From: a virus
DNA: 36,765 nt
Reading direction: 5' to 3' (one strand)
IMG/VR virus record: IMGVR_UViG_3300042520_000217
Location: 1-36,765 of that record
This document shows, in pieces, positions 1-7,172 of this stretch (position 1 is the stretch's first letter; every line of letters starts with the position of its first letter). The position numbers and the translations under genes are program-made. Below the pieces are notes generated by a model. That model was not told the origin of the DNA. It did not search any database and saw only the letters and a list, made by a program, of their open reading frames with translations.

Positions 1-117
1 CCTGCATACAGCAAAAAAAATCCCCATTAATAAAAATAGGGATATTCTGCTCAAGGCAATAGTCAAGATGTCTCTTTAACATTTCACGATCACACTTAGG
101 ATTATCCCAGTGAATAT
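1..117. repeat. Terminal repeat, left copy (circular overlap)
   Basis: The first 117 bases recur as the last 117 bases (36649-36765) with one difference, A at position 8 against G at 36656. The metallophosphoesterase frame runs unbroken across the join, so this is best read as the end overlap of a circular or circularly permuted genome of about 36,648 bp. A true short direct terminal repeat of the packaged DNA cannot be excluded. Confidence 0.9.
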
Positions 118-196
118 CTGAAAGTAAAGCTACCCGATTCTCTTCTGTTTTTAGTGAAAGAGAATGCACATTACGTGCTATTTTTATAAGTTCCAT
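1..196 (-). CDS. Metallophosphoesterase, N-terminal part (continues at 36765)
   Basis: This is the 5' end of a calcineurin-like metallophosphoesterase that continues across the circular join into 35963-36765. The ATG at 196-194 overlaps the stop codon of the upstream peptidase gene as TAATG, which suggests translational coupling. Joined in frame the protein has 293 residues. This part carries the first metal-binding motif, SDIH (D27, H29), and the NGD motif (D59) lies in the overlap. The family hydrolyses phosphomono- or diesters using two metal ions. The substrate here is unknown. Confidence 0.85.
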   Translation of the reverse strand, partial: MELIKIARNVHSLSLKTEENRVALLSDIHWDNPKCDREMLKRHLDYCLEQNIPIFINGDFFCCMQ

Positions 197-660
197 TAAG
201 GAATAGTTTGGTACACTGTTTTGCCTCCAGACCGAACGGCCTTCAGCTTTTGCTTTCTATTGCCTGTTTTAACGTAGCTAACATGAACCCAATCAGGATT
301 AGCATCAGTCCCAAATTCCCAAATCAGCTGATCAAAGTCTAGTCTGTCCTTGATGAAATCAAAGACCATTTTGTTAGTCACTCCGCCCTTGCTTGCATCC
401 ATGTCGATGTCAATCGCTTGGCCTTTGCAATGCTGGCTAGATGAACTCCCCTTAATCAGCTTGTTCAAAGCCTCTGACCTGTACCCTGACGAGATAAAAA
501 TAGGCTCCTTGAAATGCAAACGAATAGGCTCGAATACCTTTTCTGCTAATAGCTTAAAGTTCTCCAAATGCTCAGGAGTTGGCGTGTTGTCAATGCCGTG
601 ACGCTTTGCAGAATCGCTTCGTGTAACTTCTGCTAGGTTTAGGTGTGTGCTAATTTTCAT
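196..660 (-). CDS. M15-family peptidase, probable endolysin
   Basis: The 154-residue protein fits the M15A zinc peptidases (D-Ala-D-Ala carboxypeptidase type). Visible motifs are SSGYRSEALN (58-67), the zinc site H77...D84 in QHCKGQAIDID, and the third ligand H126 in WVHVSY. Family members of this size cut peptide cross-links of peptidoglycan, so host lysis is the likely role. There is no signal peptide, so access to the wall would need a holin, in keeping with the small membrane proteins just upstream. The start overlaps the end of the PAS gene by 11 bp and the stop overlaps the next start as TAATG. A virion-associated wall-degrading role is the alternative. Confidence 0.85.
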   Translation of the reverse strand: MKISTHLNLAEVTRSDSAKRHGIDNTPTPEHLENFKLLAEKVFEPIRLHFKEPIFISSGYRSEALNKLIKGSSSSQHCKGQAIDIDMDASKGGVTNKMVFDFIKDRLDFDQLIWEFGTDANPDWVHVSYVKTGNRKQKLKAVRSGGKTVYQTIP

Positions 661-1408
661 TCTTAGATTTTTTATCTTCTGAGGTTGCGTATTTAATACC
701 CATGATTGTGCCTACAATAGAAAACGCATTGGTAAGCAGTACTGAAAACATATTGCTCCAAGTTGAGCCAATAATTTGCGTGTCTTTATTAGAAAGAATT
801 GCAAAGGAATACATTATTGTTGTAATAAATCCTACAGACATAATTACAAACAAGGCAGACTTTACAATTACCTTAATTAATTCGTTTTGGCTTTTCTTTA
901 TTGTTGCATCCAAGTCATTAAGGGCAGCATCCTTTTCAATTTCAATTGCTGATCTTAGCTTGTTTGAATTCTCTAATTCAGCCTTGACTTTATTTGAAAG
1001 TTCTTCAATAGTATTTTTACTTTTAATAGTTTGGCTAATATCAGTAGCGATCTTCATAATCTTGGTTATTTCACCAACCTCATTAAAGATAGGATTATAA
1101 GTAGCCTGCAAGTAGATTGGACTGCCATCTATTTTTCGCCTTTCAAATTCTCCTTCATAGAACTTTCCTTCTCTAAGCGTTTCCCAAAATTTAGTGTAAT
1201 CGTCAGACTTTGAATATTCGTAGCTTACAAAAATAGAATGGTGTTTTCCGATTAGCTTATTATGCTCATCCTCACCCAATCCCATGGCCTTCAAAAAAAT
1301 AACATTTACTCCAAGGATAAAACCATTAAGGTCAAAGTAAATAATCGCATTGCTGCGATTAATTGCCTCCATACGGCTTAATAGTTCTTCCCTAGATAGG
1401 TTTTTCAT
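650..1408 (-). CDS. PAS-domain protein with two C-terminal membrane helices
   Basis: The protein has 252 residues. Residues 15-125 form a PAS domain of the chemoreceptor type: FYEGEFERRKIDGSPIYLQ (83-101), then ATYNPIFNE and ATDIS. Residues 127-175 look like a coiled coil. Two hydrophobic helices follow at about 182-206 and 220-240, then a charged tail. PAS domains bind small ligands or cofactors and signal through coiled coils. The gene lies between a holin-like gene (ATGA overlap at 1405-1408) and the peptidase, so a holin or lysis regulator with a sensor domain is possible. That role is inference. The domain was probably captured from a host receptor. No kinase or methyl-accepting domain is present. 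Confidence 0.8.
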   Translation of the reverse strand: MKNLSREELLSRMEAINRSNAIIYFDLNGFILGVNVIFLKAMGLGEDEHNKLIGKHHSIFVSYEYSKSDDYTKFWETLREGKFYEGEFERRKIDGSPIYLQATYNPIFNEVGEITKIMKIATDISQTIKSKNTIEELSNKVKAELENSNKLRSAIEIEKDAALNDLDATIKKSQNELIKVIVKSALFVIMSVGFITTIMYSFAILSNKDTQIIGSTWSNMFSVLLTNAFSIVGTIMGIKYATSEDKKSKNEN

Positions 1409-1629
1409 TCCTTCTTAAATATTTTTTCCGCAGCAGTAATTCCTAATGCAGCAGCAGATAAGGCAGCTACGGAATAAACCAAAGCCTCAGATGGCTCATT
1501 TACCGCATCGTGATTTGCGTACAATGTCCAGCACAAGGCTATGGCACTAAATACTCCGACAAATCGCTTGCTAGAAGCCTCACCATTCTCAGACAAGAAT
1601 CCTTTTAACCATGTAAACAACTGTTTCAT
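1405..1629 (-). CDS. Small holin-like membrane protein
   Basis: The 74-residue protein has two hydrophobic stretches, about 23-39 (FVGVFSAIALCWTLYA) and 50-67, between charged ends. Its size, two predicted helices, lysine-rich tail (EKIFKKE) and position two genes upstream of the peptidase fit a phage holin, but no family motif is recognised. It is coupled on both sides by 4-bp TCAT overlaps (ATGA on the minus strand), to the 40-residue basic protein before it and the PAS protein after it. Confidence 0.65.
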   Translation of the reverse strand: MKQLFTWLKGFLSENGEASSKRFVGVFSAIALCWTLYANHDAVNEPSEALVYSVAALSAAALGITAAEKIFKKE

Positions 1630-1748
1630 CTTCCTTGACCTCTGTATTTTTTAGGCTTGTTTAAACTTTTAGAATATGATTTCTTGGCTTTGCCGTTTCT
1701 ACGCTTGCCAAATGGAGTTGCCTTAACTACGCTATTTCCTTTTTTCAT
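1626..1748 (-). CDS. 40-residue very basic protein in the lysis cassette
   Basis: ATG at 1748-1746 and TGA at 1628-1626 give a 40-residue ORF with about 15 lysines and arginines and almost no acidic residues. It begins MKKGNSVVKATPFGKRRNGK. It fills what would otherwise be a gap of about 100 bp, overlaps the upstream gene by 17 bp and the downstream holin-like gene by ATGA, which supports translation. No family is recognised. A nucleic-acid or membrane-surface binding peptide is possible from the charge alone. Confidence 0.6.
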   Translation of the reverse strand: MKKGNSVVKATPFGKRRNGKAKKSYSKSLNKPKKYRGQGR

Positions 1749-1935
1749 TTTCTCGCTTGTCGTGAACCGCTTTCTCGTTTTTAATTTTGTAGATCAGATA
1801 GACAATTGAAAGCAAAGAGATAATCATGGTAAGAACCACATTTAAGAAATCTATTCCGATGGCTTGAAAAACATTTGCCACAAATGCCACAAGGGTAGAT
1901 GGTACTCCTATTTCGTCTTTTTGCAATAAATTCAT
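1732..1935 (-). CDS. Small membrane protein, holin candidate
   Basis: Taken from the ATG at 1935, since the upstream in-frame start at 1944 is TTG. The 67-residue protein has one strong hydrophobic segment near residues 31-52 (NVVLTMIISLLSIVYLIY), a weaker one before it, and a highly charged C-terminus (KNEKAVHDKRENEKRK). This is a common holin or antiholin pattern. It is the first gene of the lysis block, just after a terminator and a possible promoter. Confidence 0.6.
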   Translation of the reverse strand: MNLLQKDEIGVPSTLVAFVANVFQAIGIDFLNVVLTMIISLLSIVYLIYKIKNEKAVHDKRENEKRK

Positions 1936-1959
1936 TTTTATCAATCGCTAATCGTTTAC

Positions 1960-1967
1960 CAAAAATA
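1960..1967 (-). promoter_or_regulatory. Possible -7 promoter element of the lysis block
   Basis: On the minus strand this reads TATTTTTG, a match to the Bacteroidota -7 consensus TAnnTTTG. It lies 24 bp before the ATG at 1935 and just downstream of a terminator, where a new transcript would be expected. No TTG is seen about 20 bp upstream, so the call is weak. Confidence 0.35.
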
Positions 1968-1984
1968 AGTCATTTAATAGGAAA

Positions 1985-2008
1985 TAAAAAAGCGCTATTT
2001 CTAGCGCT
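1985..2008 (-). terminator. Intrinsic terminator between tail and lysis genes
   Basis: On the minus strand a 6-bp stem AGCGCT/AGCGCT with a 6-nt loop is followed by a T run. It ends the tail-fibre gene group (2034-7171) before the lysis block. Confidence 0.75.
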
Positions 2009-2033
2009 CTAAATCCTCGGTGGTGGTTTACCA

Positions 2034-2321
2034 TTACTTTTCCTTTAAAGCCTCGTAGAGAGGTCCTAAAACAAGCACAGTAAAGCCTTTAGCCTTTACC
2101 TTCTCTTTGATTAGGTCTGCATCGGATTTGCTTACTTCAATCTCTGCCTCGGAGTAGTAGATTTTCTTAGCCAACTCATAAAGACGAATCGGGTCTTCTT
2201 TCTCTTCAGCAGCAAACAATGCGTTGCCCACCATTTTAGAAAGGAGCATCTCTTCGCCTTTCTCGTTTTGGATTGCGTTGCCCTCGATGTCAGTTAGGGC
2301 GATTGCTAGATTTACATTCAT
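2034..2321 (-). CDS. Conserved-looking small phage protein downstream of the fibre
   Basis: The 95-residue soluble protein is rich in E and K. It has the pattern (N-terminal ALTDIEGNAI, middle EDPIRLYELAKKIYY, C-terminal VLGPLYEALKEK) of a small protein I have seen beside tail genes of other phages, without an assigned function. The start overlaps the previous stop as ATGA (2318-2321). It is the last gene before the terminator at 1985-2008. A fibre assembly or accessory role is a guess from position only. Confidence 0.7.
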   Translation of the reverse strand: MNVNLAIALTDIEGNAIQNEKGEEMLLSKMVGNALFAAEEKEDPIRLYELAKKIYYSEAEIEVSKSDADLIKEKVKAKGFTVLVLGPLYEALKEK

Positions 2322-2599
2322 GGTACAAGTGTAAGGTTTAATTTTTCGGCAATATATGCATAGGCTGCATCATTTGTGCCATCCCAAGCAAGATAATCTT
2401 CTCCACTTAAAGTCAAACTACCTTCAGCAACAGGAATGCTATACATTATTGGCATTGCCTCTGTTCCCTCGCCTCCAATGAGAAGCTGGTAGTAGAATGT
2501 GCAAGAATTAATTAAATTGTCTTGACTTGTAGAGTTTAAAAGAGTAGCCTCTAACTCTTGTCCGTTTTTCCATACTTGTACTGGTTCGATTTTTTTCAT
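2318..2599 (-). CDS. Hypothetical protein downstream of the tail fibre
   Basis: The 93-residue protein has no signal peptide, is acidic overall and contains a short run of hydrophobic strands (CTFYYQLLIGG, YSIPVAEGSLTL). It starts 12 bp after the tail fibre ends and overlaps the next gene by ATGA, so it is probably part of the fibre operon. No family recognised. It could be a fibre accessory or chaperone, but nothing in the sequence proves it. Confidence 0.7.
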   Translation of the reverse strand: MKKIEPVQVWKNGQELEATLLNSTSQDNLINSCTFYYQLLIGGEGTEAMPIMYSIPVAEGSLTLSGEDYLAWDGTNDAAYAYIAEKLNLTLVP

Positions 2600-2611
2600 T
2601 TGTTGTATTGT

Positions 2612-5600
2612 TTAAATTATTTGTCTAGCTACTAGGTCATAACCTACTCCTGCAATTTCAACTCTAATTAATCTGTTTGCGTTAACAGTTCCTGTTGCTG
2701 CTGCTCCTAGTCTCCAAGTAGGATTTGAATTACCTGTTGGAGCCAATGTAGTAATTGTGTTAGTAAAAGTATTACCTCCAACTCTTAGGATATCGGTAGT
2801 TAAAGATTCATTAATTGCAATATTACCATCACTAGAAATAACCATTCTTATATTGTTGTTGGTTAAAAAAGCCATACCTGTATTAGATGTATTTCTAAAT
2901 AGTGTGCCATTAATATCTGTCTCTATGGCAAATTTTGCTGTGTTTGCATTATTTCTTAATGTTAAAACTGAACCTGATGAATTAGCTAATTCTAAATTAG
3001 TATAACCTGTAAATGCCGAAGGAGTAGTACCAATGCCAACATTTCCGCCTGAGGTAATGCGCATACGTTCGGTATCATTTGTAAGAAATTGTAAATCAGC
3101 ATTTTCCTTTTGTAATAAAAAGGCATTTAATGTTGAGTTATTAACACCAATATGAAACCCATCAGATGTAGTGCTACCTGTTCCAGTTGAGGTAAATTGT
3201 AACTGTGGGTTTGCCGCTCCTGCTGCTATATGCAATAAATAATTAGGATTATTTGTACCAATCCCAACATTTCCGCCTGAGGTAATTGCAAAAGCATCTG
3301 TTGTGTTCATAGTTATTTTAAAACCATTTCCATCTGACAAAGTGCCTCCTATTAATTTTACTGGATTATAACCGTCAGTTCTTTGAAGCCATAATTGAGC
3401 CGCTGAACCACTTTCACCAATGTGTAGCCTTGCACTAGGACTAGCCGTTCCGATGCCTACGTTTCCGCCATTAAAATAACTATTGCCCTGTGCTAATAAT
3501 CTAATATTTAGTTCAGTAGAATCATTGTATAAATCCAAGCAACCAACACCGCTTTGAGTTCCTAAAGCACCTCTTCTAGAGCCTGTTGATGATTTTCTTA
3601 TTCTTACAACGTCTGAGGTATCAGATGTTCCTAAAACATCTAATTTAACATCAGGTGAAACACCAATTCCGACATTTCCCTGAACCAACAATCCTTGCGA
3701 AGGTGCTGCCGATGGTGTTCCAATAGATAGTCCGCTATTAGAACCCAATGTCATCGCTTGGGTGAAGCTTATAGCATTGCCTGCCGTTCCTGATGGGGCG
3801 GTTCTCCAAGTAAAAGAACCATCTGTAACAGTATACAATGCAGATAATGCACCACTAAAAGCATATTTATAAGAACCATCAAAATAAGTATTTGACATTA
3901 TTCTTAAATCTGATGCTCCAACTCCATAAATTGCATTTCCTAAACTACCAATTTCAATTGCTTTTGTTGATACAGAAGTTTGCCACGCACCTGGTGTAAC
4001 TCCTAAGCCAAGGTTGCCTGAGGAGTCAATAAAAACTCTTTCTTGAGAACCTGTAATTAATTTTAATCCATTTGATTCTCCTCTAATTCTAACTGCACCA
4101 TTAGTGGTAGTAGAATTATTAAGCCAAATATCAGCTTTAGTTCCATTTGTATCAACTTTTAAAATATCTCCATTACCAGTTCCGTCATAAATAGTTAATG
4201 TAGTGTTAGTTATTGATGAGGTATAAATTCCAACCCTAGTACCATTATCAAATATTTGACTATTTCCAATTGTTGTAGAAGCTGTAAACTTTGGAAGAAA
4301 ATTATTGTCTCCTGTCCCTGTAACAGGGTTAGTCAAAGCGTTCTGCTTGTTGTTAAAGGTTGTCCAATCCGCTGCACTTAATGCACCTCGGTTAGTAGCA
4401 GATGCAGTAGGAACATTTAAGGTAATAACAGGAGTTGTTGTACCGTTTGCAACACTACTTGATAAGTCCGTTCCTGATGTGCCTAGAGTTAAAGCTGCAA
4501 CGCTAGTAACAGTTCCGACATTGTAAGTTCTATTAGCACTAAGGTCTAAAGTAGTCCCGTTAATCGTAATTGTTCTATTACTAGGAACTGCATCTGTAAT
4601 GCCATAGCCTGCAAGAGTAGTTGGTCTTGAAATAATCTTTGACCAATCCAAAGAGGTTATCCAACTTGGATTCGCATAAGAGCCAGTTGTTACAACTCCA
4701 TTTGTAACGGCAATGCCCCAAGTTCCTCCGTTCTCAAAAACATATCTTTGACTGCTTCCGTTTTTAAGCAAACCATCTGTATCAATTTGAACACGAATTA
4801 AACTTGTCTGAGTAAATACGATTGCCTCATTTCCATTATCAGATGTTCCAATTTGCAAGTAGGATTCACCTGTGCCATCACCAACAGAAATAAACTTTAT
4901 AGCAGCACCATCTGTGTTTCTTGACCAAGTTAGTCCAACATCATTGGCAGTCCAGTTAATATTTCCTGTCATTGTACCACCTGCCAAGGCAAGATAAGTA
5001 CTCGCAGCAGCAGCGGTTGTTAGGTAAGTCGAGTTATCGTAGCTAATCGTAGTTCCGCTAATCTTAACAAACCCAGTTCCATTTAAAGCAGCTTGTTTAT
5101 TGTTGAAAGTTGTCCAATCCGTTCCGCTCAATGCTCCTGTAACTCCTGCACTTGCTAGACCTAGAGACAACTGCTGAGTATTCAAAGAAAGTCCATTAGC
5201 CGTTCCTAATGTAACCGCAGCGTGACGAGCAGCGGTGTTGGCTGCAACATCTGTGTTAGCACTTACCCTAGCTTGAGTAAAGTAAAGGTTAGTCCCCTCG
5301 GCAATATTACTTGTCGTAAGAGTTACCGCACCTGTCTGACCATTGACGCTAGAAACTCCTGTTACTAAAGCACCAATGTTTCCATTTAGCTTTTGAATAG
5401 CTGACAAGATAGAATCAGCAGCACTAATCGTTCCTGCACCACTTGTGTAGCCTGTAAGTACCGATGCGATTGCTCTAGCGTTTGTAAAGTAAAGATTCCC
5501 ACTTTCAGGAACTGCCGCAGTATTAAGCGTCTGAAATGTCTTATCTCCTCTAAAGTACTGAGCAGTAGTTCCAGCAGTTATAGCGTTTTCCTTGTTGTTG

Positions 5601-7171
5601 AAAGTATTCCAATCAGTAGAAGATAATGCACCATTCTGACCGCTTGTAGCTAGTTGCAGACTAAGCTGCTGAGTAGATAAGCTAAGTCCATTCGCAGTCC
5701 CAAGAGTCACCGCGTTGTGTCTTGCTGCCGTATTCGCAGCGACATCCGTATTGGCACTTACTCTCGCTTGTGTAAAGTAAAGGTTAGTATTCTCAGTTAC
5801 CTGACTAGTGTTGTAGTCTCCATTGGTAGCAGTAACGTTGCCTGTTCTGCCAAATACACTACTTACCGCATCCGTGTTGTCTACCTTCTGCCAAGCACTT
5901 CCGTTAGAGATAATCCAATCACCAACTTCAAAGCTAATGCTTGCAAATGTTCCTGCCGTGCTGACAATGTAGTAGTATCCCTTCGTGCCACTAGAAGGAG
6001 GGTTAACCAATGTCGGGTTATTCGTTGAAGCGTTCCACAATCCTTGATAGTTGACATTACCAATCAACGCATCGTTAATCTGAGTCAACGGAACCTTGCC
6101 GTTACCATCTAGCGATGCATAGCCGTTAGGTTGTCCTTTCTCAGAGGTTACCTGATAAGTCGAGTTATCGTAGGTTATCGTTGTACCACTTGCCTTGACA
6201 AAGCCTGTGCCGTTGAGTTGGTTCTGCTTGTTATTAAATGTACTCCAATCAGCAGATGCCAACGCTCCTCTGTTAGTTGCAGAAGCCGTAGGCAGGTTAA
6301 ATGTATGCGTATCGGTAGCACTAGCAATGTTAAAGTTAGTTCCGCTTGTCCCTACTGCAAAGAACTGAACTTGGCTAGTCAATCCGTTTAATGCAGATAA
6401 TCCTGTTGTAAATGTGGTTATAACTTGGCAAAGGTGACCATTCTCAGTATGTAGAGTAATGGTTCTGCCAGCAGTAGTAACATAAATGCGAATAGCAAGT
6501 CTATCCGTTAAAGTTAGCGTTGTCTGAGGAACCGCTAAAGCACTAAAGTAAGCCTCAATGCTTGTTCCATCGTTAATTAACTTAGGAGAGCCACTATTGG
6601 ATGCAATAAGTGTAAATGTTGTTCCATCGTACTTATACAACTCAAGATAAAAGGTTGGACTTCCTCCACCGCTTGATGCCTCAAAGTAAGTTTCAAAATT
6701 CCAGTTACCAGCAGGGATAACTAATAAAGCTGGGTCGTTTGCATCGGTTAAAAACGAAGCAATGTAACCATTTGAGTTTCTAGTAAAGTCAGTACCCGCT
6801 CCAATAATCGGAGTCTTATTCATCTCGTAGTAAGTGACTCCACCAATCGTTCCTTGGTTAACAGAACCATTCAAGTAGTAGCTTACAGATGCTCCTGATC
6901 CAATACTCTCAGGAAAGTCTGCCAATGAGCCGTCTCCTCGAACATACTGAGAAACTGTTCCTGCTCCTGTAACTGCAATCGTTCCGTTAGAAGTCAACGG
7001 ACTATTAGCTACCTCAAACGCAGAAGGCATGGTAAGTCCTACTGAGTTTAGATCACTTCCAGGAGGGTTAACAGGAGGCAATGTCTCACCCTGCTCAACA
7101 CCTGGGCTACTCGGTGATACACCTGTTCTTACTTTCTTCGCTGAGAAAAACTTACCTGATACATCTGCCAT
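2612..7171 (-). CDS. Tail fibre / receptor-binding protein with modular repeats
   Basis: The 1519-residue protein is rich in G, N, S and T with almost no cysteine. Its middle carries repeated modules such as ADWSTFNNKQ with NGTGFVKASGTTITYDNSTY, and TNLYFTQARVSANTDVAANT, the latter near residues 461 and 625. From about residue 1050 the C-terminal part carries GNVGIGT-type repeats. Such modules are typical of long trimeric fibres of Bacteroidota phages and prophages. No S74 auto-chaperone domain is evident at the C-terminus, which ends in a short beta-rich stretch. It starts 1 bp after the stop of the 741-residue tail protein, so the two are co-expressed. The role is adhesion to the host surface. 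Confidence 0.85.
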   Translation of the reverse strand: MADVSGKFFSAKKVRTGVSPSSPGVEQGETLPPVNPPGSDLNSVGLTMPSAFEVANSPLTSNGTIAVTGAGTVSQYVRGDGSLADFPESIGSGASVSYYLNGSVNQGTIGGVTYYEMNKTPIIGAGTDFTRNSNGYIASFLTDANDPALLVIPAGNWNFETYFEASSGGGSPTFYLELYKYDGTTFTLIASNSGSPKLINDGTSIEAYFSALAVPQTTLTLTDRLAIRIYVTTAGRTITLHTENGHLCQVITTFTTGLSALNGLTSQVQFFAVGTSGTNFNIASATDTHTFNLPTASATNRGALASADWSTFNNKQNQLNGTGFVKASGTTITYDNSTYQVTSEKGQPNGYASLDGNGKVPLTQINDALIGNVNYQGLWNASTNNPTLVNPPSSGTKGYYYIVSTAGTFASISFEVGDWIISNGSAWQKVDNTDAVSSVFGRTGNVTATNGDYNTSQVTENTNLYFTQARVSANTDVAANTAARHNAVTLGTANGLSLSTQQLSLQLATSGQNGALSSTDWNTFNNKENAITAGTTAQYFRGDKTFQTLNTAAVPESGNLYFTNARAIASVLTGYTSGAGTISAADSILSAIQKLNGNIGALVTGVSSVNGQTGAVTLTTSNIAEGTNLYFTQARVSANTDVAANTAARHAAVTLGTANGLSLNTQQLSLGLASAGVTGALSGTDWTTFNNKQAALNGTGFVKISGTTISYDNSTYLTTAAAASTYLALAGGTMTGNINWTANDVGLTWSRNTDGAAIKFISVGDGTGESYLQIGTSDNGNEAIVFTQTSLIRVQIDTDGLLKNGSSQRYVFENGGTWGIAVTNGVVTTGSYANPSWITSLDWSKIISRPTTLAGYGITDAVPSNRTITINGTTLDLSANRTYNVGTVTSVAALTLGTSGTDLSSSVANGTTTPVITLNVPTASATNRGALSAADWTTFNNKQNALTNPVTGTGDNNFLPKFTASTTIGNSQIFDNGTRVGIYTSSITNTTLTIYDGTGNGDILKVDTNGTKADIWLNNSTTTNGAVRIRGESNGLKLITGSQERVFIDSSGNLGLGVTPGAWQTSVSTKAIEIGSLGNAIYGVGASDLRIMSNTYFDGSYKYAFSGALSALYTVTDGSFTWRTAPSGTAGNAISFTQAMTLGSNSGLSIGTPSAAPSQGLLVQGNVGIGVSPDVKLDVLGTSDTSDVVRIRKSSTGSRRGALGTQSGVGCLDLYNDSTELNIRLLAQGNSYFNGGNVGIGTASPSARLHIGESGSAAQLWLQRTDGYNPVKLIGGTLSDGNGFKITMNTTDAFAITSGGNVGIGTNNPNYLLHIAAGAANPQLQFTSTGTGSTTSDGFHIGVNNSTLNAFLLQKENADLQFLTNDTERMRITSGGNVGIGTTPSAFTGYTNLELANSSGSVLTLRNNANTAKFAIETDINGTLFRNTSNTGMAFLTNNNIRMVISSDGNIAINESLTTDILRVGGNTFTNTITTLAPTGNSNPTWRLGAAATGTVNANRLIRVEIAGVGYDLVARQII
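5160..5815 (-). repeat. Duplicated fibre module, diverged at third codon positions
   Basis: Two copies of a roughly 45-codon module lie near 5165-5295 and 5660-5788. The protein is nearly identical (TNLYFTQARVSANTDVAANT plus AVTLGTANGLSL), but many codons differ synonymously, for example in the TDVAANTAARH stretch. This shows an old duplication kept under selection at protein level. Confidence 0.75.
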
Positions 7172-7172
7172 A

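Noticed and set aside
5717-6391. Plus-strand ORFs opposite the tail fibre
   Set aside because: They arise from the repetitive fibre sequence; no start signals or motifs.
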